A stretch of DNA of 64,000 nucleotides from UBA5069 sp963773745 (lineage in GTDB: Bacteria; Chloroflexota; Anaerolineae; Caldilineales; Caldilineaceae). Location: positions 1,922,001 through 1,986,000 of the forward strand of contig CAVZCL010000005.1 in the NCBI GenBank assembly GCA_963773745.1, read 5' to 3'. This document shows, piece by piece, positions 1 through 8,074 of the stretch (position 1 is its first letter; every line of letters begins with the position of its first letter). Made by a program: the position numbers and the translations under genes. The notes under the pieces are model-generated. The model saw nothing but the letters and a program-made list of their open reading frames with translations, was not told the origin of the DNA and did no database searches.

Positions 1-109
1 ATAGAGATGTTCTTGCCAAAGTTGAGCGTTTGCGTGTCGGTTGGGGCGCGATTGTTTGACAGCTCTGATGGCCTGCAACCGGCAGTGAATACGTATGGGA
101 GAGGGCCAT

Positions 110-604
110 ATGGCAAAGACCGATCTTGATCGTGACGAGGTGTTGGCCATGCTCGCTGCCGCACCGCAGCGTATGGCCGAGCTTGCGGGCGGGTTGACAC
201 CAGCGCAACTGCGCGCAGCGCCAGCGCCCGGCGAGTGGTCTGCCACGGAAGTGCTTGCCCACCTGCGCGCCTGCGCCGACGTCTGGGGCGACTGCATTGC
301 GCGCATCCTTGCCGAGGATCACCCTACTTTGCGCGCGATTGACCCGCGCACATGGGTCGAGCGCACCGACTACCGCGAGCTGGAGTTCCACCCGTCGGTT
401 GATGCCTACGCTGCGCAGAGAGCAGCCCTCCTGGCGCTGCTGGAGCCCCTCTCGCCAGAGGCGTGGCAACGCGCTGCCACGGTCACGGGAGCGGGTGCGC
501 CCCTCCAGCGCACGGTCTACGCCTACGCCCGTCGCCACGTCATCCACGAGCGCCCGCACCTGAAGCAAATGGCGCGTGTATGCAAGCAGGTTGCGTCGCG
601 CTAA
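110..604 (+). CDS. DinB-like domain protein
   Basis: A protein of about 164 residues resembling the DinB/YfiT-like four-helix metal-binding superfamily. These are often metal-dependent thiol transferases or enzymes of unknown substrate. The family signature is the pattern GEWSATEVLAHL near residues 43-54, where the His is a likely metal ligand, and a C-terminal RRHVIHERPHLKQM segment with three further His residues. I chose ATG 110 over the in-frame ATG at 95 because a purine-rich GGGAGAGGG sits just upstream of 110. It stands alone, with no operon partner visible on its left. The substrate cannot be read from the sequence. Confidence 0.8.
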   Translation: MAKTDLDRDEVLAMLAAAPQRMAELAGGLTPAQLRAAPAPGEWSATEVLAHLRACADVWGDCIARILAEDHPTLRAIDPRTWVERTDYRELEFHPSVDAYAAQRAALLALLEPLSPEAWQRAATVTGAGAPLQRTVYAYARRHVIHERPHLKQMARVCKQVASR

Positions 605-708
605 GCACTCTTTTGCGAAAGCTGGCCGCCCCGTTTCCCCTCCCAAGCCCTAATGCCCTATACTGCACAACAGCGCGCAGCGCAGACATAGGTGCATTCG
701 CTTGCACT

Positions 709-762
709 TCTTCTCTCTGGTTCTCTCTGCCTCCGTGCCTCTCTGTCGTCGTTCCTTTGTCT
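709..762. repeat. Degenerate single arm of the CACAGAGG/AAAGCAACG repeat family
   Basis: A pyrimidine-rich stretch in the 230-base gap before the ABC transporter. It reads like the right-hand arm of the long palindromes at 6586-6714 and 16911-17106: successive TCTCTG and CCTCYGTG units followed by a CGTCGTT...CTTTGTCTT tail. No matching left arm is present, so this looks like a decayed solo copy. Nothing else is recognisable in 605-836 except the AAGGAG ribosome site at 825-830. Confidence 0.5.
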
Positions 763-836
763 TCCCCTCAGCAGCGCCGCTGACCAGAATCCATCATCGC
801 CGGACCGCCCGGCCCACGTCCCGCAAGGAGAAACCC

Positions 837-1832
837 ATGCGACGTCTCTACACGCTTGTTTCGCTGCTGGCCATTTTCGCGCTGCTGCTCACCGCCTGCG
901 CACCCGTTGCCACCGAAAGCACCGCCGGCGCAGCCCCCGCCGAGTCCGCCCCCACAGCCATCCGCATGGGCACCCAGCCCTGGATCGGCTACGGCCCCTG
1001 GTGGATTGCCGCTGACCAGGGCTTCTTTGAGGCCCAGGGCCTTGACGTCACCTTCATCGATTTCGTCACCGACAGCGAAGTGAACGCTGCCTTCGCCGCC
1101 AACCAGATGGACGTCGCAAACATCGCCACCCACACCGCCATGAAGCTCTTCGCCAACGGCGTCGACCTGCAGGTCGTCCTGCTTGAGGACGCCTCCTACG
1201 CCGCCGATGCCATTCTCGCCGGCGCAGGCGTCAGCGACGTTGCCGGGCTGGCCGGCCTCAGCGTCGCCTACGAGGAAGGCGCCACCAGCGATCTTCTCCT
1301 GCAGGCCGCGCTCAACGCCAACGGCATGAGCCTCGCCGACATCAACCCCGTGCCCATGCCCGCCTCCGACGCCGGCGCGGCCCTCATCGCCGGCCAGGTC
1401 GATGCTGCAGTCACCTACGAACCCTACATCTCTGCCGCGCTGGCGCAGGATCCCGCCCTCGCACTCATCTACTCGGGCGCCGATAACCCGGGCCTCATTT
1501 CGGACGTGCTCGCCGTCAACACCCCCTTCGCCGAGGCGAACAAGGAGGCCATGCGCAGCCTCATGGTCGCGTGGAACCAGGCCGTCGACTATCTGCGCGC
1601 CAACCCCGATGAAGGCCGCACCATCATCGCCGAGGCCGTAGGCAGCAGCTCCGAGGAACTGGCAACCGCCTTTGAGGGCGTCGTCTTCTATGACCTCAGC
1701 GAGAACATCGACATGCTGGGCGAAGGCCAGGTGCAGACCTTCAACATGATTGCCGAAGGCGCACGCATGATGGGGCTCATCGAAGAAGCCCCCGACTTCC
1801 AGCGCATGATCAACCCGAACTACCTGCGCTAA
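837..1832 (+). CDS. ABC transporter substrate-binding lipoprotein, NitT/TauT type
   Basis: Extracytoplasmic solute receptor of 331 residues for a NitT/TauT/SsuA-type importer. The N-terminus has an Arg-rich start, a hydrophobic core and the lipobox LLTAC, so the mature protein is predicted to be lipid-anchored. The mature part starts with the pattern RMGTQPWIGYGPWWIA, followed by DQGFFEAQGLDV, typical of NMT1/TauA-like receptors. I chose ATG 837 because AAGGAG lies at 825-830; the reading frame extends further upstream but without signal-peptide logic. It is followed by a permease and an ATPase gene on the same strand, making a complete importer. The ligand (sulfonate, nitrate, pyrimidine or other) cannot be decided from sequence alone. 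Confidence 0.9.
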   Translation: MRRLYTLVSLLAIFALLLTACAPVATESTAGAAPAESAPTAIRMGTQPWIGYGPWWIAADQGFFEAQGLDVTFIDFVTDSEVNAAFAANQMDVANIATHTAMKLFANGVDLQVVLLEDASYAADAILAGAGVSDVAGLAGLSVAYEEGATSDLLLQAALNANGMSLADINPVPMPASDAGAALIAGQVDAAVTYEPYISAALAQDPALALIYSGADNPGLISDVLAVNTPFAEANKEAMRSLMVAWNQAVDYLRANPDEGRTIIAEAVGSSSEELATAFEGVVFYDLSENIDMLGEGQVQTFNMIAEGARMMGLIEEAPDFQRMINPNYLR

Positions 1833-1913
1833 AGCCGCACCGAACCCCCTGCTTCCCTCTTTGCCCCCTACCAAGCCTGATGAAGTGGCATGGGGAATGG
1901 AGGGAGATGTAGT

Positions 1914-1989
1914 TGCTTTGCTCCCCTCTCCGCCCCCATGCCCACCGGCGTGGCAAGGCGCATTAAGAGGGGCCGGGGGTGAGGTGTGG
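1914..1989. repeat. GCTCCCCTC ... GAGGGGCCGGGGG dispersed hairpin element, copy 1
   Basis: An inverted-repeat element whose right side (1967-1989) matches 38201-38223 almost base for base, and whose left CTCCCCTC pairs with GAGGGG. It lies between the binding-protein gene and the permease gene and overlaps the start of the permease reading frame. This argues that the first residues of that frame are not translated. Confidence 0.6.
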
Positions 1990-2863
1990 TTTTGCCCGCA
2001 TCGAATACGAGCTTCAATGTCCCAACAGATTGACCTCGAACAAACTCTCCCCGAGCAGCCGCACGCCCCGCGGCGTCCGGCTGCTCGAATTGCGCACCGA
2101 AATCCCGCGCATCTGGTATGTAGGCTCGGGCGTTGGCTTCATCGCCCTGCTGTTGGGCGCATGGTGGGTGGCAACGGCCGCCGGCTGGGTCACGCCCCTC
2201 TTCCTGCCCTCACCCGCAGCGGTGGTGCAGGAGATTGCGCGCCAGTCGCGCGAGGGCATCCTCTGGGCCGACATGGGCACCAGCGTCTACCGCATTTCCG
2301 TAGGCTGGCTCATCTCGACGGCGCTGGCCGTGCCCATCGGCATCCTCATGGGCAACTTTCGCCTCATCGAAGGGCTGCTCGAGCCGCTCGTGGATCTCGT
2401 GCGCTACATGCCCGCCGTCGCCTTCGTCCCCCTCACCATCCTCTGGCTGGGCGTGGGCGATACGCAGAAGTTCGCCATTCTCTTTATCGGCACCTTCTTC
2501 CAGCAGGTGCTGCTGATCATGGACAACGTCAAGAATGTGCCGCGCGATCTCATTCAGGTGAGCGCCACCTTTGGCCTCAGCAAGTGGGAGATCCTGCGCT
2601 CGGTCATTCTGCCCGCCGCCATGCCCGGCATCTGGGACACGCTGCGCATTACCCTGGGCTGGGCGTGGACCTACCTCGTGGTGGCGGAACTGGTCGCCGC
2701 CAACGGTGGCCTCGGCTACCGCATCATGCGCGCCCAGCGCTTTCTCGATACCGAGACGATCATCGCCGGCATTCTCGTCATCGGCGTGCTTGGCATCATG
2801 ACCGACTACGCCTTCAAGTGGAGCTACAAGCGCCTCTTCCCGTGGATGGTTGAAGCGCGATGA
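1979..2863 (+). CDS. ABC transporter permease, NitT/TauT type
   Basis: Inner-membrane permease of the importer, BPD_transp_1 fold. About six hydrophobic helices follow the cytoplasmic lead ELRTEIPRIWYV. The EAA-like loop that contacts the ATPase is visible as IQVSATFGLSKWEILRSVILP, with the conserved Gly. The start is uncertain. The frame opens at 1979 inside a repeat, and no good ATG exists in frame before a TTG at 2090. An ATG at 2017 in the next frame encodes MSQQIDLEQTLPEQPHAPRR, which looks like a natural N-terminus, so a one-base shift near 2065-2090 is possible. The stop overlaps the ATPase start by four bases (ATGA), implying translational coupling. Confidence 0.85.
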   Translation: MRCGFARIEYELQCPNRLTSNKLSPSSRTPRGVRLLELRTEIPRIWYVGSGVGFIALLLGAWWVATAAGWVTPLFLPSPAAVVQEIARQSREGILWADMGTSVYRISVGWLISTALAVPIGILMGNFRLIEGLLEPLVDLVRYMPAVAFVPLTILWLGVGDTQKFAILFIGTFFQQVLLIMDNVKNVPRDLIQVSATFGLSKWEILRSVILPAAMPGIWDTLRITLGWAWTYLVVAELVAANGGLGYRIMRAQRFLDTETIIAGILVIGVLGIMTDYAFKWSYKRLFPWMVEAR

Positions 2864-3642
2864 GCGACCCTCAGTCACGCAAGCTCGAGGCGACCGGCGT
2901 TTGGAAGAGCTTTGCCACGCGCAAAGGCGCCGACGTGGTGGCCGTGCAGAATATGTCGCTGCACGTCGGCAGCAACGAGTTTGTCTCGCTCGTGGGCCCC
3001 TCTGGCTGCGGCAAGAGCACCTTCCTGATGATGGCCGCTGGGCTGGAAAGCTACACACGCGGCGCAATCCGCATGGATGGTCGCCTCATCACCGGCCCGG
3101 GCCCCGACCGCGGCATGGTCTTCCAGAGCTACACCCTCTTCCCCTGGCTCAGCGTGGAGCAGAACGTGCGCTTTGCCCTGCGCAAATCCGGCCTGGCCCG
3201 TGCCGAGCAGGACGCCCACGTGCGCGACCAGATCCGCCTCGTGGGGCTGGAGGGCTTCGAGCGCGCCTTTCCCAACCAGCTCTCCGGAGGAATGCGCCAG
3301 CGCGCCGCAATTGCCCGCGCACTCGTCTACAAGCCGCAAATGCTCCTCATGGACGAACCCTTTGGCGCGCTCGATGCCCAGACGCGCTTGCTCATGCAGG
3401 AGCTGCTGCTCAGCGTTTGGCAGGCCGAGCGCACCACCGTCCTCTTCGTCACGCACGACGTTGAAGAGGCCATCCTCCTCTCCGACCGCATCTATGTCAT
3501 GACGCCGCGCCCGGGCCGCATCAAGGCCGAAATCGTTGTGGATTTGCCTCGCCCGCGCACGCTCCTCGAAACCGAAAGCGATGCGCGTTTCGTCGCCCTC
3601 CGCCGCCAGGTGCTGGGGCTGATACGCAATGAAGCGCAATAA
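2860..3642 (+). CDS. ABC transporter ATP-binding protein, NitT/TauT type
   Basis: Cytoplasmic ATPase of 260 residues energising the preceding permease. Walker A is GPSGCGKST near residue 47, the Q-loop is VFQSYTLFPWL, the signature is LSGGMRQRAAIARAL, Walker B is MLLMDEPFGALD, and the switch His is in LFVTHDVEEA. The Q-loop and signature wording match the SsuB/TauB/NrtD branch (COG1116). The start ATG overlaps the permease stop. The gene ends just before a 37-bp-arm inverted repeat that faces the convergent propeller gene. Confidence 0.95.
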   Translation: MSDPQSRKLEATGVWKSFATRKGADVVAVQNMSLHVGSNEFVSLVGPSGCGKSTFLMMAAGLESYTRGAIRMDGRLITGPGPDRGMVFQSYTLFPWLSVEQNVRFALRKSGLARAEQDAHVRDQIRLVGLEGFERAFPNQLSGGMRQRAAIARALVYKPQMLLMDEPFGALDAQTRLLMQELLLSVWQAERTTVLFVTHDVEEAILLSDRIYVMTPRPGRIKAEIVVDLPRPRTLLETESDARFVALRRQVLGLIRNEAQ

Positions 3643-3651
3643 CGAAAATTG

Positions 3652-3733
3652 AAAACTGACGATTGAATATTGAAGACTGCCGGCCTCGGATTTACTCGAG
3701 GCCGGCAGTCTTCAATATTCAATCGTCAGTTTT
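3652..3733. terminator. Perfect 37-bp-arm inverted repeat between convergent genes
   Basis: Arms 3652-3688 and 3697-3733 are exactly complementary around an 8-base loop and end in a T run on the plus strand and, by symmetry, on the minus strand. It fills the gap between the ABC ATPase stop (3642) and the stop of the minus-strand propeller (3742). It should work as a two-way terminator, although the arms are far longer than a normal intrinsic terminator needs. Confidence 0.85.
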
Positions 3734-3741
3734 TAGTGTTG

Positions 3742-4965
3742 TTACCGGTTAATGCGCACCATCTCCGCTGCCGGCTCCGTCGCTGCCGTCCTGCGCATCT
3801 CGGCGCTAATCAGCACGGCCAGCCAGAGGGCGGCCATAATGGCAGCGGCCCACGCTGCGGCCGCACCGGCCCAGTCATACGGTCCTGCCTCGGGCGACGT
3901 ATTGATGACACGAGGCGCAACCGGTGCAACGCCCAGGGCCAGCGGCGCACGGCTCGCATTGCTCACCGTGTAGACTGCGCCCGTCTGCCCGCTTACAGGC
4001 AGGAGGCCGGCTGCCGGCACATCGCTGCTGCGGATAATCGGGGCCCACTCGTCAGCCGCCGATGTCGTCATGTGCACGCCGGCGGGCGTCTGGTGCACTT
4101 CGGTGCTGCCCATAAGGAAGCTGGTGGCGGCATAGAGCACGCCGGGCTGCTGCGGGTCCACGGCCAGCGCATCCACACGGAGGCGCACGCCAGGGGCCAT
4201 CCCGAGGCCATCATTGGCCGACATCCATGCCACGCCGTTGTCGCTGCGCAGAATGCCGCGGTCCACCGTGCCTACATAAACCACCGGCGGCTTGCTGTTG
4301 GCAACCTGCAGCGCAGTAGGCGTGCTGCTCAGTGTGTCCACAGTATTCCAGGACAGACCGCCATTCTCGGAGCGGTAGAGCGTATCCTGCGTGCGGAAGA
4401 AGGCCATGCCGGCGCCGGTGCTGTCGGCTGCCACCTCAAGAATCGGCTCATCGACTGCGTAGTGGCCACCGCCAGTGATGCTCGAACCCACATCGCGCAG
4501 GCGGAAGAGCCCCGCCGTGTCGGTGCCCACATAAAGCAGACGCGTCTCGGCGTCAAGCACAACGTCCGTCACGCCACCGATTGATTCGCTGTCCAGCGGC
4601 ACATAAAGCCAGGTCGCCCCGCCGTCAAGCGAGCGGTAGATGGCCAGTTCGTTGGCTGCCCCAATATAGACCGCCTGCGGGTTGCTGGCGTCCAGCGCCA
4701 CCGCACTCACAATCACGCCTTCGGGTGCAAGCACACGGTTCCAGTCGAGCGGGTGACCTGCATAGAGAAGGCCACCATCCACCGCATAGGCTGTCCCATT
4801 GGTGGGAGCAGCGGCGTAATCGCGCACGTTCTCGAGTGTCAACTTGTTGGCGGCGGCAATCCCGCTGGTCGATGCATCGACGCGCCCCTGCATACTCACG
4901 GCAAGCAGCGTGGCAGCAATCAAAACGATTGTTGTGATGATCATCATGCTTCGTCGCAATGTCAT
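3742..4965 (-). CDS. BNR/sortilin-like beta-propeller membrane protein
   Basis: A 407-residue exported propeller with hydrophobic helices at both ends. The N-terminal signal or anchor is roughly residues 7-25, and a second helix near residues 365-388 (WAGAAAAWAAAIMAALWLAVLI) would place the propeller outside the cell. Repeated blades carry BNR-style patterns such as YRSLDGGATW, YRSENGGLSW and RSDNGVAW, with interleaved VYIGAANE / LYVGTDTAG strands, as in Ycf48/photosystem-II-assembly-like and sialidase-like repeats. The start has an AAGGGGAGAAGG site upstream on the minus strand. Function is unknown; it probably binds or monitors something at the surface. It is transcribed alone. Confidence 0.75.
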   Translation of the reverse strand: MTLRRSMMIITTIVLIAATLLAVSMQGRVDASTSGIAAANKLTLENVRDYAAAPTNGTAYAVDGGLLYAGHPLDWNRVLAPEGVIVSAVALDASNPQAVYIGAANELAIYRSLDGGATWLYVPLDSESIGGVTDVVLDAETRLLYVGTDTAGLFRLRDVGSSITGGGHYAVDEPILEVAADSTGAGMAFFRTQDTLYRSENGGLSWNTVDTLSSTPTALQVANSKPPVVYVGTVDRGILRSDNGVAWMSANDGLGMAPGVRLRVDALAVDPQQPGVLYAATSFLMGSTEVHQTPAGVHMTTSAADEWAPIIRSSDVPAAGLLPVSGQTGAVYTVSNASRAPLALGVAPVAPRVINTSPEAGPYDWAGAAAAWAAAIMAALWLAVLISAEMRRTAATEPAAEMVRINR

Positions 4966-5457
4966 GGTTTCCTTCTCCCCTTCCCGTGGGCCACCTGGCC
5001 CGTGGGATGTTTGCTCCTTGCGGAGTCTTTGTCTGGCCTTAATCTAACAGAACTGCGTCACGCCAGTTTGACAAATGCGCCCTCTCAACCGGACCGTATT
5101 CCCACGCTTCCGGCTTTCGTGTTTCGTCCTGACGCAAGCGCTGCTCTCGGCGGTGCGTATGCATATCGTACGTTTACCGCCGATTAAATTGTATGGCGTG
5201 CGCAACAGAGGTGGCGTGTTTCAAATCACAAGTGCGGCCTGCATCCTTCCCATACAATACGGTTGCGACGTGAAAAATGTTGCAACCGTTCCAATTACGA
5301 TGACGCAGTTTCCAGGCGGCGTCAGTCGGCAAGACGCGCGCAGGCGTGTAGGAGGATGGGCCGCAGCGTTGTCGGGGCACGGCCCGTAGATAGATGCGCA
5401 ATTCGCCCATCCACTGCTCAAGTGGCCCATCAAGAGCATTGTTGTGCGGCGTGGAAT
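4966..5457. other. Non-coding interval upstream of the tRNA-Ala genes
   Basis: About 490 bases with no convincing gene. It holds the leader of the minus-strand propeller and then low-information sequence up to the tRNA promoter. Short overlapping frames here lack ribosome sites and recognisable domains. Confidence 0.5.
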
Positions 5458-5486
5458 TTGACGAGTGGGGCGCTCACCGCTATACT
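5458..5486 (+). promoter_or_regulatory. Sigma-70-type promoter of tRNA-Ala(CGC)
   Basis: TTGACG at 5458-5463 and TATACT at 5481-5486 are separated by exactly 17 bases. Transcription would start about 7 bases after the -10, near 5493, eight bases before the mature tRNA 5-prime end. Confidence 0.8.
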
Positions 5487-5500
5487 CAGTTCTCGTGCGC

Positions 5501-5573
<73 letters not shown>

Positions 5574-5604
5574 CTGACTACTCCTGCTTCGCACTGCCGG
5601 CAGA

Positions 5605-5633
5605 TTGCGCAAATGGGAGGGTTCGGGTAGAAT
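5605..5633 (+). promoter_or_regulatory. Sigma-70-type promoter of tRNA-Ala(GGC)
   Basis: TTGCGC (5605-5610) and TAGAAT (5628-5633) are spaced by 17 bases, about 55 bases ahead of the second tRNA gene. It would give the second tRNA its own transcript in addition to any read-through from the first. Confidence 0.55.
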
Positions 5634-5689
5634 TGGGAATGCAGCAGACGGCGGGTGGCTGACCCAAGGCATGCGCCGCAAATGTATCA

Positions 5690-5762
<73 letters not shown>

Positions 5763-5766
5763 CCTC

Positions 5767-5791
5767 AACCCTTCCGCCTGGAAGGGTTTTT
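5767..5791 (+). terminator. Intrinsic terminator after the tRNA genes
   Basis: AACCCTTCC, loop GCCT, GGAAGGGTT and then a T run: a nine-pair stem starting five bases after the tRNA. It lies 31 bases before the RNase PH start, so rph may be expressed by read-through or from a promoter hidden in this region. Confidence 0.8.
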
Positions 5792-5821
5792 GTTTTGATT
5801 TCTCCTGGAAAGTTGCTCCCC

Positions 5822-6565
5822 ATGGCTGAAAGCACACAGACGAGCGGCCTGCCACGGCCCGATGACGAGCTGCGTCCACTCTCCTTTGAGCTGGATTTTG
5901 TCCAGTATCCCGAAGGCTCTGTGCTGGTGCGCATGGGCAACACACGCGTGCTCTGCAACGCAACGCTGGACCCAACGCTGCCACCGTGGCTCAAGTACGG
6001 CAAGCAGAAGCACGGCTGGGTAACGGCGGAATACGCCATGCTGCCGCGCAGCACAGAATCGCGCACGCCGCGTGAGACGCTCAAGCCCAAGGGGCGCACG
6101 CAGGAGATTCAGCGGCTGATTGGGCGCAGCCTGCGCAGTGTGGTCGACCTCGATATCCTCGCCGACAAGCAGATCATCATCGATTGCGACGTGCTGCAGG
6201 CCGACGGCGGCACACGTACGGCGTCGATCAACGGCGCCTATGTGGCGCTGGCGCTGGCGCTCAAACGGTTGGAGAAGAAGGGCATCGTCAAGCCCGGCGT
6301 GCTCATGCAGCCGCTGGCCGCGGTGAGTGTGGGCATCATTGGCGGCAAGGCCAGGCTGGATCTGGACTATCAGCTCGACATCAACGCCGAAGTGGACATG
6401 AACGTGGTGATGACGGGTGATGGCCGCTTCGTTGAGATTCAGGGGACGGCAGAGAAGGAGCCATTTCCGCGCGCTGCGCTGAATGCCATGCTCTTCCTGG
6501 CGGAGAAGGGGATCAAGGAGATTCTGCAGGCGCAGGCCAGGGCGCTGGCCGGGGCGATCATCTAG
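5822..6565 (+). CDS. rph: Ribonuclease PH
   Basis: A phosphorolytic 3-prime exoribonuclease of 247 residues that trims tRNA 3-prime tails. The pattern begins with RPLSFELDFVQYPEGSVLV and continues with GWVTAEYAMLPRST, the Arg/Lys-rich RQEIQRLIGRSLR-type phosphate-binding segment (here QEIQRLIGRSLRSVVDL), DCDVLQADGGTRTASI and the C-terminal DLDYQLD...VDMNVVMTG, in normal order and length. ATG 5822 is chosen because upstream codons in this frame run through the tRNA gene. Placement directly after two tRNA genes fits its role in tRNA maturation. It is followed by a 62-bp-arm palindrome. Confidence 0.95.
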   Translation: MAESTQTSGLPRPDDELRPLSFELDFVQYPEGSVLVRMGNTRVLCNATLDPTLPPWLKYGKQKHGWVTAEYAMLPRSTESRTPRETLKPKGRTQEIQRLIGRSLRSVVDLDILADKQIIIDCDVLQADGGTRTASINGAYVALALALKRLEKKGIVKPGVLMQPLAAVSVGIIGGKARLDLDYQLDINAEVDMNVVMTGDGRFVEIQGTAEKEPFPRAALNAMLFLAEKGIKEILQAQARALAGAII

Positions 6566-6585
6566 CGCCTCAAAAAGCAACTTCG

Positions 6586-6714
6586 ACACAGAGGCCACAG
6601 AGAAGAGCAACAGCAGAAACACAAAGAAAAGCAACGACGAGAACAATGGTTTATTGTTCTCGTCGTTGCTTTTCTTTGTGTTTCTGCTGTTGCTCTTCTC
6701 TGTGGCCTCTGTGT
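6586..6714. repeat. 62-bp-arm perfect palindrome (CACAGAGG/AAAGCAACG family)
   Basis: Arms 6586-6647 and 6653-6714 are exact reverse complements with a 5-base loop. The arm is purine-rich on one side (CACAGAGGCCACAGAG, later AAAGAAAAGCAACGACGAG) and shares these blocks with the palindrome at 16911-17106. It occupies almost all the space between the convergent rph and DUF58 genes and would terminate transcription from both sides. Confidence 0.85.
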
Positions 6715-6725
6715 TAAGGCTGTTC

Positions 6726-8015
6726 CTAGCGGCGAGTCAATCCGGCGCGGAAGGGTGTGGCCAGCGCCGCATCAAGCGCTTCGCCGTGGCGCAGCATATA
6801 GGTGGAGATGCCGGTCTTTTCCATTTCCGCGAGCAGGGCGTCGTAGACAACCGGGCGGCCAAAGGAGTGGCCATCAAGGACGAGGGCAATGCTGGTGACA
6901 CCGCGCCGCTGCAGGTGCTGCAGCGAAGCCGCCCACTCGGGGCTGGGGTCGGCGCTTACGGCGAGCACCGTATCGTTGCGGTTGAGGCGCACGCCGTCGG
7001 TGGCAATCAACTGGGCAAAGGGCAGGCTGCCGTTTGCCTCCACCACCGCCAGCATCTCCAGCACCTTGTTCAGCTGGCGCTCGCCGCGGTCGGCCTGCAG
7101 ATACTCACGCGTCGCTGCCTGTGCGCTCATGCCCACGGCGCGGTTGCGCAGGATGAAGTAGCGTGCCAGGCTCGCTGTCGCCGTGATCGCATACTCGGTG
7201 GTGGTGGGGGGCAGCTCAAACTGGCTGCGCTTGCGCATGACGCTGTGCAGGGCAAACATGCCCGGTTCGGGCTCTTCGGGCGTCCACGGCAGCGCACCTT
7301 CCACAGCGTGGTTCAGGTCCAGATAGAGCCAGACATCAGCCGTCGGGTCGAGCTCGAACTCCTTGGCCATGAGGCGGTTAAGGCGCGCCGTCGTGGGCCA
7401 GTGGATGCGGTTGAGGCTGTCGCCCGGAACGTAGTCGCGTACGCCGGCGGCGTTGGTTGTCACCTGGTAGGTGCGGCGGTGGCGCGCCTCACCGCCCGCC
7501 AGGTCGGAGATGGAGGGCTGAAAAGAGGGCAAGTCGACCGTCAGCGGGTAGACGACGATGAAGCCCGAGCTTGTCAGCGGCCGCTCCATGCGGAAGATGC
7601 CGAGCGGGTCGCTGTTGCGCAGCAGCATGGGGCCAAGGCGAAAGCGGCCGCGCTGCGTGCACAGCGTGCGCACCTGCCAGCGGTCGGTCGATTTGCGCCC
7701 CAGGCTGATGACGCGGCTGACGGCATGCCACGGCAATGTCGAGAGATCGTCGACCTCGAGCCAGAGCTTGGGTAGCCCCGACTTGTTGACGACCTCAATC
7801 TGCTCTTCGGCGAACTGGCCCACCTGGCTGCGGCGCGACTTCGTCAGGCGGCGCACGGCAATGCGGCGCACGCCGTTGACGGCCCACAGGTAGCTGAAGA
7901 TGAGGACGCCGGTGGTGAGGTAGGCAAGGCCGTAGGCGAGGTTATGGCCCGTGTTGAAGGCAAGCACCCACGCTGCAACCATGCCCAGCGCAAGGGTGAT
8001 GAGGCGCGAGTTCAT
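6726..8015 (-). CDS. DUF58 domain protein
   Basis: A 429-residue protein partnered with MoxR. Two N-terminal hydrophobic segments (residues about 5-45) precede a beta-rich region with ERG-like text (TQRGRFRLGPMLLRNSDPLGIF, split here by TLC). The DUF58 hallmark follows near residue 190, VRDYVPGDSLNRIHWPTTAR. The C-terminal half is von Willebrand A-like but without an obvious complete MIDAS. MoxR-DUF58 pairs typically act as an AAA chaperone plus membrane target in envelope protein assembly. It lies 59 bases downstream of the MoxR gene on the same strand, probably in one operon. Confidence 0.88.
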   Translation of the reverse strand: MNSRLITLALGMVAAWVLAFNTGHNLAYGLAYLTTGVLIFSYLWAVNGVRRIAVRRLTKSRRSQVGQFAEEQIEVVNKSGLPKLWLEVDDLSTLPWHAVSRVISLGRKSTDRWQVRTLCTQRGRFRLGPMLLRNSDPLGIFRMERPLTSSGFIVVYPLTVDLPSFQPSISDLAGGEARHRRTYQVTTNAAGVRDYVPGDSLNRIHWPTTARLNRLMAKEFELDPTADVWLYLDLNHAVEGALPWTPEEPEPGMFALHSVMRKRSQFELPPTTTEYAITATASLARYFILRNRAVGMSAQAATREYLQADRGERQLNKVLEMLAVVEANGSLPFAQLIATDGVRLNRNDTVLAVSADPSPEWAASLQHLQRRGVTSIALVLDGHSFGRPVVYDALLAEMEKTGISTYMLRHGEALDAALATPFRAGLTRR

Positions 8016-8074
8016 TTGGAACTTTGTGCACGAAGGCGTGCAGGCATTGCCGCGCGAGTTGTCTCAGCCATGGC

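Noticed and set aside
768..1874. A 368-residue minus-strand frame opposite the ABC receptor
   Set aside because: Gly/Val/His/Glu-rich mirror of a real lipoprotein gene with lipobox and ribosome site on the other strand.
3670..4584. A 304-residue plus-strand frame opposite the propeller gene
   Set aside because: It begins inside the inverted repeat, is Arg/His/Ala-rich, and overlaps a gene with clear BNR repeats and membrane helices.
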